Counted from the stretch's first letter, positions 11,773-25,191 are shown. The stretch is DNA of 64,000 nt from Epiperipatus broadwayi (GCA_028023455.1 JAQFVV010013063.1:124001-188000), one strand, 5' to 3'. Notes: a model not told the origin generated them from the letters alone. Numbers and translations are program-made.

Positions 11773-13576
11773 TAGAGTAAAATGTGTCATTTTTGACCAT
11801 TTTATCTCTTGCAACTTTAATTCTTGATTCTAAATATTTATTCATTTTCTAAGTTTGCTTTTTGATATCTTTTACTTTACATGCTAAGGGCAATCTGTTT
11901 TGACTATCCTTTTCTTCTATTTATGCCAAATACATTGCTCACAATGATCTAAATCCTGGATAGTGACCACTGGGACAAACTAATTTTGTGGCACAGGGAT
12001 CTTTTGGAAATGAAGCAGATGCAGATTCACTGACTTATGCCGGCTTACACGTATGAAAATTCAAAGCTTCATTTGCCAGGTTTCTACCGGACTTGGAAAA
12101 AGAAAGGGTCGCTGCGAATGGCAGGAATTTTCAACTGTCCATTTTAGACTTATGCTTTGGAAAATGAGGAATGCTCCCTGATAAGTCCATTATGGGTACT
12201 AAAATTTATCCAGTCGGCAGCTTTAACTTATTTTTAACTAAACTTATTTCTATACTACCCTCATTCCCTTTTGCTATATAAATTCCTACACATGTGTATA
12301 CATGCAGCACAATTATACACTTACTAATATTCTAAATATCAAGTTATTACTGGACTTGCTTACAGGGAATCTATAATAAATAAATCCCTTCTTGCATGCA
12401 TCATGAGGTGCAGCAGTGACAAAAAATAATATAAAAGAATATCTGGATAAATACATTTCAGATACACAACATGAGGTATCGTATTTACCGAATATTACCA
12501 GTGTATGTGCATGTATATACACATGTATACTTATACACTCTTAATACAACTTAGATTGACTTTTCATTTATATTTATGAACATTACACTATCATTTTTAA
12601 ATCATACGACCAATATCTTAAACCTTATTTGTATTAACCTATCTCACAATATTATTTTAACGACATTTATATTTACTTATATTACAATATTATTTTTAAA
12701 CCATTACTTTAACTTCTTATATTAATGTGTGTGTTCAGAAAACTCTTTTATTTTATTACTCTTCATTATTATACAAAGTATTTTATTTATTGGATTTGAC
12801 CTGACTTTAAATCATTTATTTACATAATTTTATTAACTGCATATACTTCAAAAATGACTTACTTTATTAGAGTTTCATTATTACAACACTGTTATTTTAT
12901 TAAGAATATTTTATTTATTTATTTAACTTGAATACTTGATTTATTTAATCATACAAACATTATTTTTAAATCATTAACTTAACCTATTTATTTAACTTGA
13001 TTTTATTGATTGATTTATTTGAACTGTTTATTTACGAGCATTTTTCTTTCTTAATTATGTGCATGGAGAAAAAAAAATATTTTATTTTGTGAAGCCTCTG
13101 TTATTATTATTTGACAAAACAATCCATCATTTTTTTAAATAGCGAAATTCTATATCAGGCTTTTCACCTACATCAAAATTATTATTTTACTCATAGTCCA
13201 TTTCCGGTCCTCATTGTTTTTCTTTACTTTAATATTCCGTCCCTATTACTAACTTTTAAACTTTATCAGGTGGTTCTTTCTTTTTACATACTAACTCTAT
13301 AATATAAACTAACTTTCCTCTCTTATTATTTTATTACTTTATCTCTTTCTCTCTCCATTCTATTTTCTGCCTTGTAAATTAGAAAACCTTTAAGCTTTAC
13401 ACAGGACTCTGCATCTTTTTCCTAATCATGAATATTCTTTTCTATTCTTTCTCTTCGTTTTAACCTTACATTTAAAATGAACATGAATGTTTACTTTAAT
13501 CTTTTTATTATTATTTTCTATCTTGATTAATTTTATTTCCAAGCTACTATACTTAATGCTATCTTCTACCTTGAAC
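11773..13576 (-). other. Interior of the LTR element without readable coding
   Basis: Between the polypurine tract and the gag-like frame I find no intact frame. A less AT-rich island at 11930-12200 may be a worn coding segment, but its translation shows no motif I can place. The rest is T-rich on the plus strand. Confidence 0.5.
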
Positions 13577-13990
13577 TTATGTCTCTTCTATTTCTTGATC
13601 TATATTTGTTTCTACTGTATCTGTTTCAGCACTATCTGATTCTAATTCAATTTCTATTTCCAAACTACTATATTTACCACTATCTGACTCTACTATCTCT
13701 TTCATTACCTCAACTTCCTTATTTTCTTTGACAAAATCTACTTCTATGATTTCTTGATTTTTCTCTACCTTTCCTGTAATTTCACATCTTATTTCTCTTA
13801 TTTCCACAATGAGTTCTTGCTGATCTTGCCTGATTTCTTTTAGTTCCACAATGAATTCTTGCTTGATTTATTTTAGTTCTGCAATGAGTTCTTACCGACT
13901 TTGCCTGAATTCTTGATGCATTTCTTCCATCATATTCATCACCATTTTCATCAACATCTGCATCTCAGATATTTCTTTCTTTTTTTTCAT
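13577..13990 (-). pseudogene. Gag-like coiled-coil remnant
   Basis: Minus-strand frame from an ATG at 13990, reading MKKKKEISEMQMLMKMVM and then EEMHQEF. It continues through two in-frame stops into an open stretch (13849-13577) of 90 residues very rich in Glu, Lys, Ile and Asp. The ELKEIRQDQ / ELIVEIREI pattern repeats in heptad-like fashion. It sits a few hundred bases after the primer-site-like sequence, where gag would be. The acidic, coiled-coil N-terminal gag style is shared with the element at 30016. No capsid or zinc-knuckle region is recognisable downstream. A low-complexity frame without function is the alternative. Confidence 0.6.
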
Positions 13991-14338
13991 TTTTAAAACA
14001 ATATTTTTTTTTATTTGACTAAATTTAAATATGAGTTGTTTATTTATTTCTTTTTACTAAGACGGAAACATACGCTGACTCCACCCCCTTTGTCCTTTTC
14101 TCTAATCATTCTAACCCCTTAACTCTGCCCAAACATCTAATTGTCTCTGATTTAACAGAATGATTTATTTTAACTAATGTGAATAGCATAAATCTCTTTT
14201 CATTTAAAGAAAAAAAAATTTTTGGTCAATTCTTTTTTTTAGAAATTCAACCACTTTAAGTACATAATTTCGTTTTTCTATAAAAGTTTTCTCAAACAAG
14301 AAACACAGTATTTAATTACTATTGTTTCTTAGGTCCAT

Positions 14339-14358
14339 CCCCAAGTTGGGTATAGCCA
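14339..14358 (-). promoter_or_regulatory. Candidate primer binding site
   Basis: Four bases after the minus-sense 5' LTR end (CCTGGTACA at 14363) the minus strand reads TGGCTATACCCAACTTGGGG. The CCCAAC-x-TGGGG core is shared with the Lys-type site of the other LTR element (33113). A three-base insertion separates it from the leading TGG. Position and TGG start fit a primer site; the tRNA identity is uncertain. Confidence 0.5.
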
Positions 14359-14362
14359 TTTA

Positions 14363-15929
14363 TGTACCAGGTTCACTCTGCAGAAGATCTTACTTACACT
14401 GCAAATGTTTTGGCTGGTTTCAAACTTCTTTATAATACATTTATAATCTTATTTAATTATAAATGTTACATGAATGAACCGGCATGTTTGAGCAAAGTGG
14501 GAAATATTATTGATAGCTTTAACTATCAACAATACCCATGATCAGATCGTGGCCCACCTCGGCTGCTAGATTCAAACCCCTACTATCCAAACACTTTATT
14601 TGTTTCAGAGTAAACCCCAGGCACCAGCTAGTCTAAGACTAATGTATTCTGACAGTAGGCTCATAATCCAGCGCTCGAAACATTCCCTTAACTAGGGCAG
14701 CCTACTTTTTAATCATTAACAACTTATACAAAAGTAGTGGTGAAAGAATTGATAAAAGAGTTGATAAAAAGAATTGACTGACAAATTAAGGCTTAAGTTT
14801 AAAGACAATTTATTAACATTAATTATACTAAATTTAAATATCTTTATAAATTTTAACTAACACAATAGTGGTATTTTTATCATGCACATATTTAACTCAT
14901 ATACTCACATATATAATAATAAATCATTAATAGTATTTGAAACTTAAATACACATATCAATAGTTCATTTTATGTATGATATAGAGTTCATATAATTAGA
15001 CTTTTGGAGGATTCACATGAATGCAATGGCTTCTGTATAAATGAAAATAAGAAAATGTTTTACCTAGGATTTTGAATGTAGATTTAGAACTTTGTTTTCT
15101 TCTTGGTTGCTGCTTCCATTACAAATATTTCCAGTCAGCTGGGACATTTCCTTGAGGAGTTTCATTATTGTTCATTTTATTATTATTGGAGACAATTAAA
15201 CATTGATGGAGGATTTCCAAGTTGTTACACAGACATTATTTCACAGGAAGATGTTGCTGATCTTATTTGACTAAGGGATGAAGTAAGATTGTATGTTCCC
15301 AAAAGCGGCTCAGCACTGCATTTCTGTTTCTGGATACATAATAAACTGCACTGTTTTCTCTAGACTAGACTGAATGTCCGATAAAAATTTGGCTATTTAT
15401 ATATGCAAAGTGTTTTTGTTTTGATATCCTCTGGCAGTATGTGTTATCAAAATTCCTTTGATAACCTCATGTTTTTGAAGTTCATTTAATTTAGTAGCAG
15501 CCATGCAAACATGTTGTTTTTACATTTAAATTAATAGCCATTGCAGAGTGTTTTTGTTAATTTTTAACTTTCATTTATTATTTTTTATTTCTTTAATATG
15601 GATATATTTATTTTACATTTGCATGAACATATATAATTTTATTCTACACATCAAAACTAGTTATAAGATTACTTTTTCTTTAATTCGAATGAAAAGAGAT
15701 TTATATTTTGAAACCTTTAACTACTTATTTTTATGAATACTAATAAGAAAAACTCTTTACTTCCTTTTATAAAACTTTTAGTTTAACTTTCTAAAGAAAA
15801 CCCTTTCCCACTTTTAATCAATTATTTTCAAATTTTTATTTCAAACTCTTTTACGAAAGACATTTATTTTAATAATTTTTTTAGACAAAATTATTTTATA
15901 TACATGTGCCAGTTCGGCTTTGGCCTTGG

Positions 15930-15932
<3 letters not shown>
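14363..15932 (-). repeat. 5' LTR (minus-sense) of the 5.7-kb element
   Basis: Direct repeat of 10191-11755. Minus-strand start TGCCAAGGCC near 15931, end GGTACA at 14363. The outer edge meets a (TA)n tract. Confidence 0.88.

Positions 15933-16005
<73 letters not shown>
15933..16005. repeat. (TA)n microsatellite abutting the LTR element
   Basis: About 73 bp of TA dinucleotides directly at the outer end of the LTR. It mirrors the tract at 10111-10190. Confidence 0.95.
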
Positions 16006-17518
<1,513 letters not shown>

Positions 17519-17730
17519 CCCACAGCAAATCTCTGCTGAGGTAAGAAGCAATCCTTAAGTTCTCCGATGTAAGTATTTATTTTTTACTTTTGTTCCAACT
17601 TGTTATGCGAAAAACAAACATAATACAGGAAAAATCGAATTATATAATAGATTAATAGTGTTTTTTGAAAAATATCGGTGTGTTTTAATATCTTTTTAAA
17701 AAAAAATACTGACTTGAGTCAGAATAAATC

Positions 17731-19179
17731 ATGGCTACTGCCCAGTCAAGCGTGAGCGAATTAAGCACCAATACGAAATTAACAACATCGTTAGTTTCAA
17801 CATCGCCTATTTCGTATGCAAAAGTACTTAAAAGTAATAGCAATACTACAGCACCAACTCAAATACCGCGCTTCCGTAGAACAAACACAAATGATATTAA
17901 AAATCTTGATCTAAACACTCGAGAGGAAAATCAACCCCCAGCCGCAATCTGGACAAAAGAAACGCTTGAAAATGTGACGGACCGTTTCAGTAATACGGTG
18001 CCTCGGACGTTATTTGAAACATTTCGCAGGTTTTTTTCACCAACTTCGTTAGTACTCGCAGTAACCGATAATCAATGCTCATTATATCGTTTCCCAAAAG
18101 CTTTATTATATGAAGCAATCACGCAAAATGCACTATGGGAAACAATCTCTTGTATCGCCGACCATCCAAATTCTCGATATATAACCATTGATTTTTATAC
18201 TCAGCAGCAAAAAGAACGGTTTCAATCCACTATTTTAGCACTTGATAATTACGCACTCGTAATTATAGATGAAAACCGGAAAAATATAATTACTGGAGTG
18301 CTTAAAAATACTTATCTTAAATACAACGTACAAGATTTTCAAAAAATGATAAACCCGTTTGGAAAAGTAATTGCCCTACAGCCTATATATTTAAAAGACA
18401 CACCTATACCGATATGTAGTAATCGTTTTGAATTTAAAATAAAACTACATAAAAACGTAGACGCCTCAACGATTCCAACACAGATTACAGATCAAGAAGC
18501 GACACTCTCTCTTCACATAAGAGGTCTAAAGCCACTTTGTTTTGGCTGTGGACAGAGAGGACACCTAGCAACTCAGTGCGATAACACAAAAAGCAATCAC
18601 TGTGAACAAACTAAAATCCTCTCCCCAGAACAACCCAGTGATGAAAATAAAATTTATAATAACACTACATCCATTGGCAACCCAATAATAGAAACCGGAA
18701 AAAAACAGGTTCAAACACCCACAAACAAAAATAATAATGGATCAGAATTGCCTATCCCAAAGACCAACCAAAAAAATAATAACACAAAAACTAACACAGA
18801 AATCCAAGATTCAAACGAAAATAATTCTCAAGAAACCACAACACAAAATACAGCAATTACATCACAGGATCAGCATCTCAATAAAACAAAATGTGTACCA
18901 AGTAAAAATCAACAAACAGAAAGTAAACACACACAGTTATATAATGAAAATATAAATCCAGATAATATAAAGATACCAATAATAAAAAAAACTACAATTA
19001 TAAACAAAACTGCATCAAACATAATGGATGCAATAGAAGCCCCTCTTCCACCTATTCAAGAGAATACACCAGAGGGAAAAAGAAAGCCAGGTAGACCAAG
19101 TAAAAATCATGAATCCAAAAAGGCAAAAAAAAACAGACCAAAAGCACAACTCATCAGACATATACAATTTAGAAAATGA
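17731..19179 (+). CDS. LINE ORF1 protein (RNA-binding, CCHC)
   Basis: 482 residues. ORF1 products of this kind bind the element RNA and form the ribonucleoprotein used in target-primed reverse transcription. Residues ~90-250 resemble the RRM-like core of Tx1-group ORF1 (a YRFPK...ALWETI block, then a G(K)V...FEFKI block). A zinc knuckle CFGCGQRGHLATQC (CX2CX4HX4C) lies at ~270-283. A long Asn/Thr/Gln-rich linker follows, then a basic RKPGRPSK AT-hook-like motif near 451. The start is the first ATG after the 5' UTR. The overlapping next frame (19109-19339) carries a plausible acidic C-terminus. A one-base slip in the A-run near 19125 would join it, so the stop at 19179 may be a mutation. Confidence 0.88.
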   Translation: MATAQSSVSELSTNTKLTTSLVSTSPISYAKVLKSNSNTTAPTQIPRFRRTNTNDIKNLDLNTREENQPPAAIWTKETLENVTDRFSNTVPRTLFETFRRFFSPTSLVLAVTDNQCSLYRFPKALLYEAITQNALWETISCIADHPNSRYITIDFYTQQQKERFQSTILALDNYALVIIDENRKNIITGVLKNTYLKYNVQDFQKMINPFGKVIALQPIYLKDTPIPICSNRFEFKIKLHKNVDASTIPTQITDQEATLSLHIRGLKPLCFGCGQRGHLATQCDNTKSNHCEQTKILSPEQPSDENKIYNNTTSIGNPIIETGKKQVQTPTNKNNNGSELPIPKTNQKNNNTKTNTEIQDSNENNSQETTTQNTAITSQDQHLNKTKCVPSKNQQTESKHTQLYNENINPDNIKIPIIKKTTIINKTASNIMDAIEAPLPPIQENTPEGKRKPGRPSKNHESKKAKKNRPKAQLIRHIQFRK

Positions 19180-19339
19180 TGAAATAGAAATGGATGTAAG
19201 CCAACAACAAATGGACACCTGTTCGGTTTCATCACAAATTGCCTGTATAGAGTCTGAAGCAATATTAAATGAAAGAAAAACTGATAATAAACCCAACAAT
19301 GTCTTAAATATGTATCAGCATCCATCTACTGCAATATAA
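19180..19339 (+). pseudogene. Out-of-frame C-terminal tail of ORF1
   Basis: Continuation of ORF1 in the next frame (readable from 19109): SDIYNLENDEIEMDVSQQQ followed by a Ser-rich end, stopping at 19339, 62 bases before ORF2. The composition (acidic after a basic stretch) and the homopolymer at the break point suggest a frameshift. A programmed slip is not excluded. Confidence 0.5.
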
Positions 19340-19401
19340 ACAAAAATTTAGTATTAAAAATAAAATAAAAATCAATACCCTGTTAAAAAATTATTTAAAA
19401 C

Positions 19402-21276
19402 ATGAAGATAAAAATTGGATCTCTCAACATTAGAGGCTTAAATGCCACCAAAAAACTTTTTGATCTCAAAAAATGGTTACATACAACACAACCACACATA
19501 CTGGGGCTTTTGGAAACAAAAATATACAGCAGCTCTCAAATTGATCCATCAAAATATTTAGTCAGCCAAGGTTTTTGTGCCTGCTCAAGGCAATCATCAT
19601 CACCATCAGGTGGCACAGGCATAATTATTTCCCACAACTGCCCTTTCGATTCTTTTAAAATTATATATATTGACTCTAATCTTATCATATTAACACTCCA
19701 TCATAAAAATATCACACTTAACCTAGTATTTGTATATATACCACCAGGCCCCGTCATCATCTCCAGAATAATAGCAACAATAAATTCAATGCTTACAGCA
19801 ACACCAAATCCCATAATACTCCTGGGAGATTTCAACATGACCTACCAAACTTTTGTCACCAAATGGATCCATCAAATAACAATCCCACTTATGAGTGCTG
19901 AGGGTTTTCTCCCATCAAACTCAATATCTTTTAATAACAATAGATATAAGTCACTTATTGATTTGTGTTTCTACTCACCAATGTTACATCATTATTTTAA
20001 TCTTGAACTCTGTCCATCTATAATCTCAGATCATGCTGCTCAGTTCATCACCCTCGACCTAACAAAAATACAGAATACAACAATAGCCCTCCAAAAGACT
20101 ATGCGAATACTTCTTCCAGCACAAACAACTGAATTCCTATATTCAGAAACATATATAATGCTCCAAAAACTTCAAAACATGTCACTCGATCCAGTACAAA
20201 AGTATATAGCATTCACCAATATACTTTCTTTCAACATCAATCATATTACCTGCAACTCAACACCCCCCACCAGATTATTAGCATTGGCAGATGAACTACA
20301 TAAAAGAATAACCATTTCCAGACCAACTACAGATAATCAAACACAAATTAAAAAACTTACAGAAATGTACAACAATACATGCAATACACTAAAGCAATAT
20401 GTAGCAATAAAAAAGAAAAAAATATGCCTTACACAACAACATACTTGGACCAGAGCATACATACGGTGGGCATTGGGATACCCATCCACAGTCAGAGTGC
20501 CTATGGCACTTGAAATAGATGGCTCTATAACAGCTGGACATAACATGATAAACCCAATATATCAACACTTTAAAAAAAAACTGCAAAAACAGAGAGTGTA
20601 CATACCAAATGAAGACATATTTGGAGACCCTGAAACAGACACACCAATAACAACAACTGACATTGTATTTCAACTTGCAACAATAACAAACACATGTCAC
20701 CCAGGACCACAAGGAATTCCCAAATTTGTGTTCAAACATCTTAGTCACTTCACAGCAAAATACCTGTGCGATCTAGCCAATTACATATCCCAAAAAATTT
20801 ACAACATACAAAGTCTATACCCAATTGCAATGGTTCCATTTAACAAAAAACCAACAGCAATATCATCTTTATCTAATCTACGACCAATTTCAATGGGACC
20901 TTTAGGAATAAAAATTCTTGAAAGAGTGATAAAGGAAAAAATAGAACAACACATACTCCCTGTGTTATCATCAGCACAATATGCCAAAAAAGGATCATCC
21001 ATTGGCCAGGGTGCCTTAATGTACAAAACAATTATTGAAGTAGTAAAAAAAAGAAAGAAATATGCACCAATTATAGTTCAACTAGACATTGAGGCAGCTT
21101 TTGACTCAGTGCCTATAGCCAAATTATTAGACGTGCTGAAAAAAACAACAACACCTCCATCCCTACTATATATAATAGCCAATCTGCTACTCAGCCGTGA
21201 AATTCACATCACATTGAATGGAAAAAAATCACCAGCCTTCAGACCGAGTCAATCCATCCCACAAGGATCCCCCTAA
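19402..21276 (+). CDS. LINE ORF2, endonuclease and reverse transcriptase (N-terminal 624 aa)
   Basis: Endonuclease domain, residues 1-~215: Asn9 in IGSLNIRGLN, Glu38 in LLETKIY, Asp/Asn in LLGDFN (~143-145) and SDH (~209-211), the four signature positions of apurinic-type endonucleases that nick the target. Reverse transcriptase from ~430: GPQGIPKFVF, LRPISMGPLG, then the first catalytic Asp (~562) in VQLDIEAAFDSVP, and IPQGSP at the end. The frame stops inside the C-run at 21268-21273. Adding one base restores PLSALLFTIYI in the next frame, so this is a one-base deletion and not a natural end. The start is the first ATG of the block and fits the known N-terminus of the domain. Confidence 0.9.
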   Translation: MKIKIGSLNIRGLNATKKLFDLKKWLHTTQPHILGLLETKIYSSSQIDPSKYLVSQGFCACSRQSSSPSGGTGIIISHNCPFDSFKIIYIDSNLIILTLHHKNITLNLVFVYIPPGPVIISRIIATINSMLTATPNPIILLGDFNMTYQTFVTKWIHQITIPLMSAEGFLPSNSISFNNNRYKSLIDLCFYSPMLHHYFNLELCPSIISDHAAQFITLDLTKIQNTTIALQKTMRILLPAQTTEFLYSETYIMLQKLQNMSLDPVQKYIAFTNILSFNINHITCNSTPPTRLLALADELHKRITISRPTTDNQTQIKKLTEMYNNTCNTLKQYVAIKKKKICLTQQHTWTRAYIRWALGYPSTVRVPMALEIDGSITAGHNMINPIYQHFKKKLQKQRVYIPNEDIFGDPETDTPITTTDIVFQLATITNTCHPGPQGIPKFVFKHLSHFTAKYLCDLANYISQKIYNIQSLYPIAMVPFNKKPTAISSLSNLRPISMGPLGIKILERVIKEKIEQHILPVLSSAQYAKKGSSIGQGALMYKTIIEVVKKRKKYAPIIVQLDIEAAFDSVPIAKLLDVLKKTTTPPSLLYIIANLLLSREIHITLNGKKSPAFRPSQSIPQGSP

Positions 21277-21499
21277 GTGCCTTGCTCTTTACAATATATA
21301 TAAATCCTCTATTAATAGAGATACAGAAAAAAATAAAAGGCATTCAAATTCCAAACACTGCTTTAAATATATCATGCATAGCCTATATGGACGATGTAAC
21401 CATTTTCCTCCCCTCTAAAAAGAACCTCCCCATATTAAAGAGATAATAAGAATTATACTCAAATTTTAATTTAAAAATTAACAAAATAAAAGGAGGTCA
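21274..21499 (+). pseudogene. ORF2 continuation with the YMDD catalytic motif
   Basis: In the frame shifted by the C-run deletion the RT continues as LSALLFTIYINPLL and reaches AYMDDVTIFLPS. The two catalytic Asp residues (YMDD at 21384-21395) are intact. Two stops follow at about 21438, then NFNLKINKIKGGQ before N1 begins. This is the palm domain of the same protein. Confidence 0.85.
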
Positions 21500-21503
21500 A
21501 TAT

Positions 21504-24054
21504 TGAAACAGACAGATCGAAGAACCGATCTTCGTTTCATGTGTTTTAGGTACGGTAATTCGAACCACTATCTGCCCGCAGTGAGGATTTGTCTATTTCC
21601 AGTCATAATAAAAAAATTAGTTATATATTTTATAGTTTTGTAAATCAATATGTAAAGATTCCGTATATAAATGTCACAAACCATGAAATAATATTCGTGT
21701 GTGCGTGGTTTGTGAATTTGTATCAATTTAATTTAAAGTTTCATTGCGGGCGTATTTGTTTAAATTTTAGCTTTTTGTAAAATTATACAAAGTCGTTTAA
21801 AAATACTGATCAAAAGTCACATTCCTTTGATCAGTGTTTTTAATTAAAATCTAAATTGCAAAATGTACAGAGTAATTAAATTGTATTCGAAATTAGTTAA
21901 GGAATTTAGATTTGTAATTACTGTGTCAATTTAAAAATAGGGTATTAAAGTAAAAGGACAATGGAGGGATAATTGATGTTGTATGGTCAAGCTGGATGGC
22001 TAGAGGCTAGAGAAAGTAGGCGGAGCCTAAACACAAAAACACAGGCGGAAAGGTCAATCATGGCGATCTTAGAAAAAAACTTCATTCTAACTTTTGTCGT
22101 GGTTGAGAGAGGTAGTCTTAAGACAACACAGCAGCTGCTAGAGTAATTCCTAGAACTTTGTTAAGAAGTTCACCAGTAAACCGCAATGTTGATGGGCTAA
22201 GTGCCAGGAGCTGATCTCTGCCCTGCCAATTTGGGTCTTCGTGCCGCTGACTGATCATGTTTTATGTGCTTCAGAGTTTCCAGCTTCCAATCTCCAAATT
22301 GACTATGCCTTGCAAATAACTCTCAATATGCGCGCCTACGTTACGTCGGAAATATCAATCGGGAAAAGCCAAGCCGGATGAAGAAAGAAGAGTAACTGTG
22401 TTACATGAACTTTTAACTTTCTCCCGAGCTTAATGTTATCAATCAAATGAATCACATGTAAGTTTTTATATCGTTTATAATGCTATTGTTTAACCTGTCA
22501 GTAAATTTTCTTTTCTTTTTTTTTAATCCTCCGCTCTAGTCTTTAGAAATAATTTATAAAAATTGTAATTAAGAGTAATAATAATTTAAATGAATGCATT
22601 TATATTTTTTTTATGTTGCGTATTCCATAAACAAACGATGCCAATAGTAATATTCCCCAACTCTGTGTAAAACTAGTGTACAATAATGATCAAGTTATTT
22701 AAAAGTAAATTTCGATTTCTGAATTAAATATTCTTTCATATTTCGAGTTGGTAAATGTTAAATCCCTTTATTATTCTATTTTAAGTTGTCATATAATTGC
22801 GATCTAAGGTTCAATCTTAAATATATATATATAATGGTTTTAAAGTGTTATATTAATGTCATGTATGATATGAGAAATAATTCAGTGTATAATTTGATAC
22901 TATCGCTACCGCCTGTCAACCTGGAGGGTTTAGGGTTTCAGAGTAAATTTAATTAATTTTTGTTCTCGCGGTCAGTTTAATTCCGCTATGATTTTATTGG
23001 GATAAGGATCTCAGCCTGTGGCGTAGAAACAGACGAATAGATTCCAGGTTTTGTATAATTTCTTTTAAAAAATCCACTTCAAGTACTCGTCTTTGATGTC
23101 TGTGGCAATGCCTTCCCTTTGCTGAAGTTAGCGTCTCGCCATTCTACCATTGGGGATTGAAAGCAGTTTTCTTTCCCAGGTTATCTCTTGGATCACCGGG
23201 TTCGAAATGATCCCGGCTGGTTGTCGTGTCCCGGAGCTACTTGGGGGCATTAAGCCTTGTCAAAGTACAAGCCGCCCGGTATTCCGTTAATGCACCGCAA
23301 GTGATTACTGTAGGGCTCTTGAATATAGGCAACCACCAGTACATCTATCTTCCATGTCGTATTTATATAAAACCACTTCCAACTGTTCGTCTACGTAACG
23401 GCTCGAATCTATTCGAATAAAATAACTTAATAAAATTAGTAGATAAATATTTTCAATGCTCAAATACTCTGATTCTCTTAGCCACCCGTCAATCATTTAA
23501 CTACACAGCTATTGGCATGAGTTTGTTTACGAGATAAAATGATTGCTAAAGACTAGTAGCTAAATACAAGAGGATTTATGGAAGTCTTACCGTACTGTAT
23601 AACATATATTTATATGGTATATTTTTTTTATATAAAACAATATTCTCTTGTTTTTTTTTTTTTTTTTTGAACACTATATTTATATGCTTTCTATTTTTCT
23701 TATTAAACACTTTATTTAATATAATTTTTGTGTCCTCCACCTTATTACTCTCTAAGTCTATTTAGCCACTTACTGTCTGTATTGGCAACTTAAATATATA
23801 CGTTACATGAATGACCGTTCCAATATCTAGAGTATAATAAATATATATATCATTAACTGTAAGAATTTGTCTATGTTCTGAGCTGAGCTAGGAAAGGGAT
23901 AACCCCGTGCTGTTATAAAGTCATCATCGGTTGGTCATGCCGGGGTTTGGGTTTGAATTCAGTTGGCGTTTTGGAATTTATTCTTAAACGTGGACTGGGT
24001 TTGAACTCGGGTACTGTGTATGAGTAAGCGTGGTGGATTTATACCGGTACAACA
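21504..24054. mobile_element. N1: 2551-bp TG...CA insertion inside the LINE
   Basis: First copy of a three-member family. It interrupts LINE ORF2 between the palm and thumb regions. Target duplication ATAT at 21500-21503 and 24055-24058. It starts TGAAACAG and ends ACCGGTACAACA. The first 36 bases fold into a hairpin: TGAAAC pairs with GTTTCA, AGATCG pairs with CGATCT. No open frame has recognisable coding. It contains CCTTGTCAAAGTACAAGCCGCC near 23254, shared in altered form with N2 and N3, a possible TATA (TATTTATATAAAA) near 23365, and a duplicated GGGTTTGAA(T/C)TC near the 3' end. TG/CA ends without terminal inverted repeats and a 4-bp duplication fit a solo LTR, though an unusually long one. 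Confidence 0.82.
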
Positions 24055-24058
24055 ATAT

Positions 24059-25191
24059 ACACAGTATATTGGACAAGCAGCTGTACAGAGATGTTTAATG
24101 GAAAACCATCTGCTTTCCTTGGTTTCCCATTCTACCTTGGAACCAATGGAATGAGGCAAAAAATTCAAAATAAATTAAAAAAAGATGCTGAAAAAATCAC
24201 AGCCTCACTTGAAAAGTCATACCTGTCAATATATGCAAAGGTAGCACTATTTAATCAACTTATAACTACAAAAATTACATACTATACACCTATAATCAAA
24301 TTTGCAAAAACATTCATATCTAAAATCTCGTCAATCTGTAACAAACTAATATGGAAGAGAAAGACAGTGGCAATCTCTTTAAAAAATCTGAGCAGACCAC
24401 CACATAGCAATGGACTTGGACTCCATACAATCAATGTTTTTTACACACAGAAATTAGTAAATCTAATAACAGCAACCATAAAAAGATTTCCAGACCTGGA
24501 GTGTGTAATCAGTATAATACCCACAGACAGACCACCCCCTTCATATGGATATCTATCCACACTGATTGAAGAACTCAAGCCAATATACAACAAAATATCA
24601 CTCAATAATGACAACAAGTATACATACTGGGACATTTACAATATACTACATCCAAACCAGACACCCAATCTACATCCATCAGTTCTTGGAATAGACAACA
24701 GGCAACTACTGCAACAATTCAGAAAATGGTCGTTAGAACCAAAATTATTCGATTTTCTACTTAAGCTTAATCTCAATGCTCTACCCACAACCCATTTCCT
24801 TAGATTTCATAGATTCTATACCAATATAGACCCCATGTGCGGGCTATGTCATAGAGAAGAAGAGACACAAGATCATTTTCTTCATTCCTGCAGTGCCCTA
24901 GAAACAATATGTCGCACAATGTTTACCACATACAGAAAGGCTATCATTTCAATTGATGAAATAATAAATACATTTAAAAAAGGCAACAACCCTGCTATTC
25001 GTGCAGCAACATACAGCCTTTATGCCTACTGGTGCACCAGATGCACTTTTGCACTTGCCAATAACCCTCGATGCCACCCAGCAACATATTCAATAAAACT
25101 AGAACTGTTAAGAAAAAGAGACAGCATCCTAGCTCAACCAGATATATTTGCAGCCACATGGTCACACTTGAAACAGAGATCCAGTCTATGA
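24059..25191 (+). CDS. LINE ORF2 C-terminal part (thumb and Cys/His region)
   Basis: Open frame after N1; the ATG at 24091 is not a real start. SAFLGFPFYLG matches the block that follows the RT palm, and SLKNLSRPPHSNGLGLHTIN is the usual GGLG-type block. CGLCHREEETQDHFLHSC (residues ~250-267 from 24091) is a Cys2-His-Cys motif common near the C-terminus of LINE ORF2, probably nucleic-acid binding. Reading back from 24091, the frame stays open to the N1 border, but it is not the frame in which the upstream part ends, so another small indel exists. It ends at a TGA at 25189-25191. Confidence 0.85.

Larger units (their letters stand above)
10191..15932 (-). mobile_element. Minus-strand LTR retrotransposon, gag-like remnant, no pol
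   Basis: Two direct repeats (10191-11755 and 14363-15932) of about 1565-1570 bp flank a 2.6-kb interior. Orientation comes from three signs. A purine-rich tract precedes the 10191-11755 repeat on the minus strand. A TGG-starting primer-site-like sequence follows the 14363-15932 repeat on the minus strand. The only gag-like frame is also on the minus strand. Minus-strand LTRs run from TGCC(A/C)AGGCC to CCTGGTACA. No protease, reverse transcriptase, RNase H or integrase motif was found, so the element looks non-autonomous or internally deleted. Over the first ~230 aligned bases the LTRs differ at about 18 positions (hand count, ~8%), implying an older insertion than the element at 30016. Both outer flanks are (TA)n. 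Confidence 0.85.

Noticed and set aside
19015-21026. Minus-strand frames opposite the LINE ORFs
   Set aside because: Antisense shadows of real plus-strand coding sequence.
21504-24054. N family as a Ginger, Helitron or other DNA transposon
   Set aside because: Ginger elements have 4-bp duplications but inverted TGT...ACA repeats, which are absent beyond TG/CA. Helitrons make no duplication and end CTRR.
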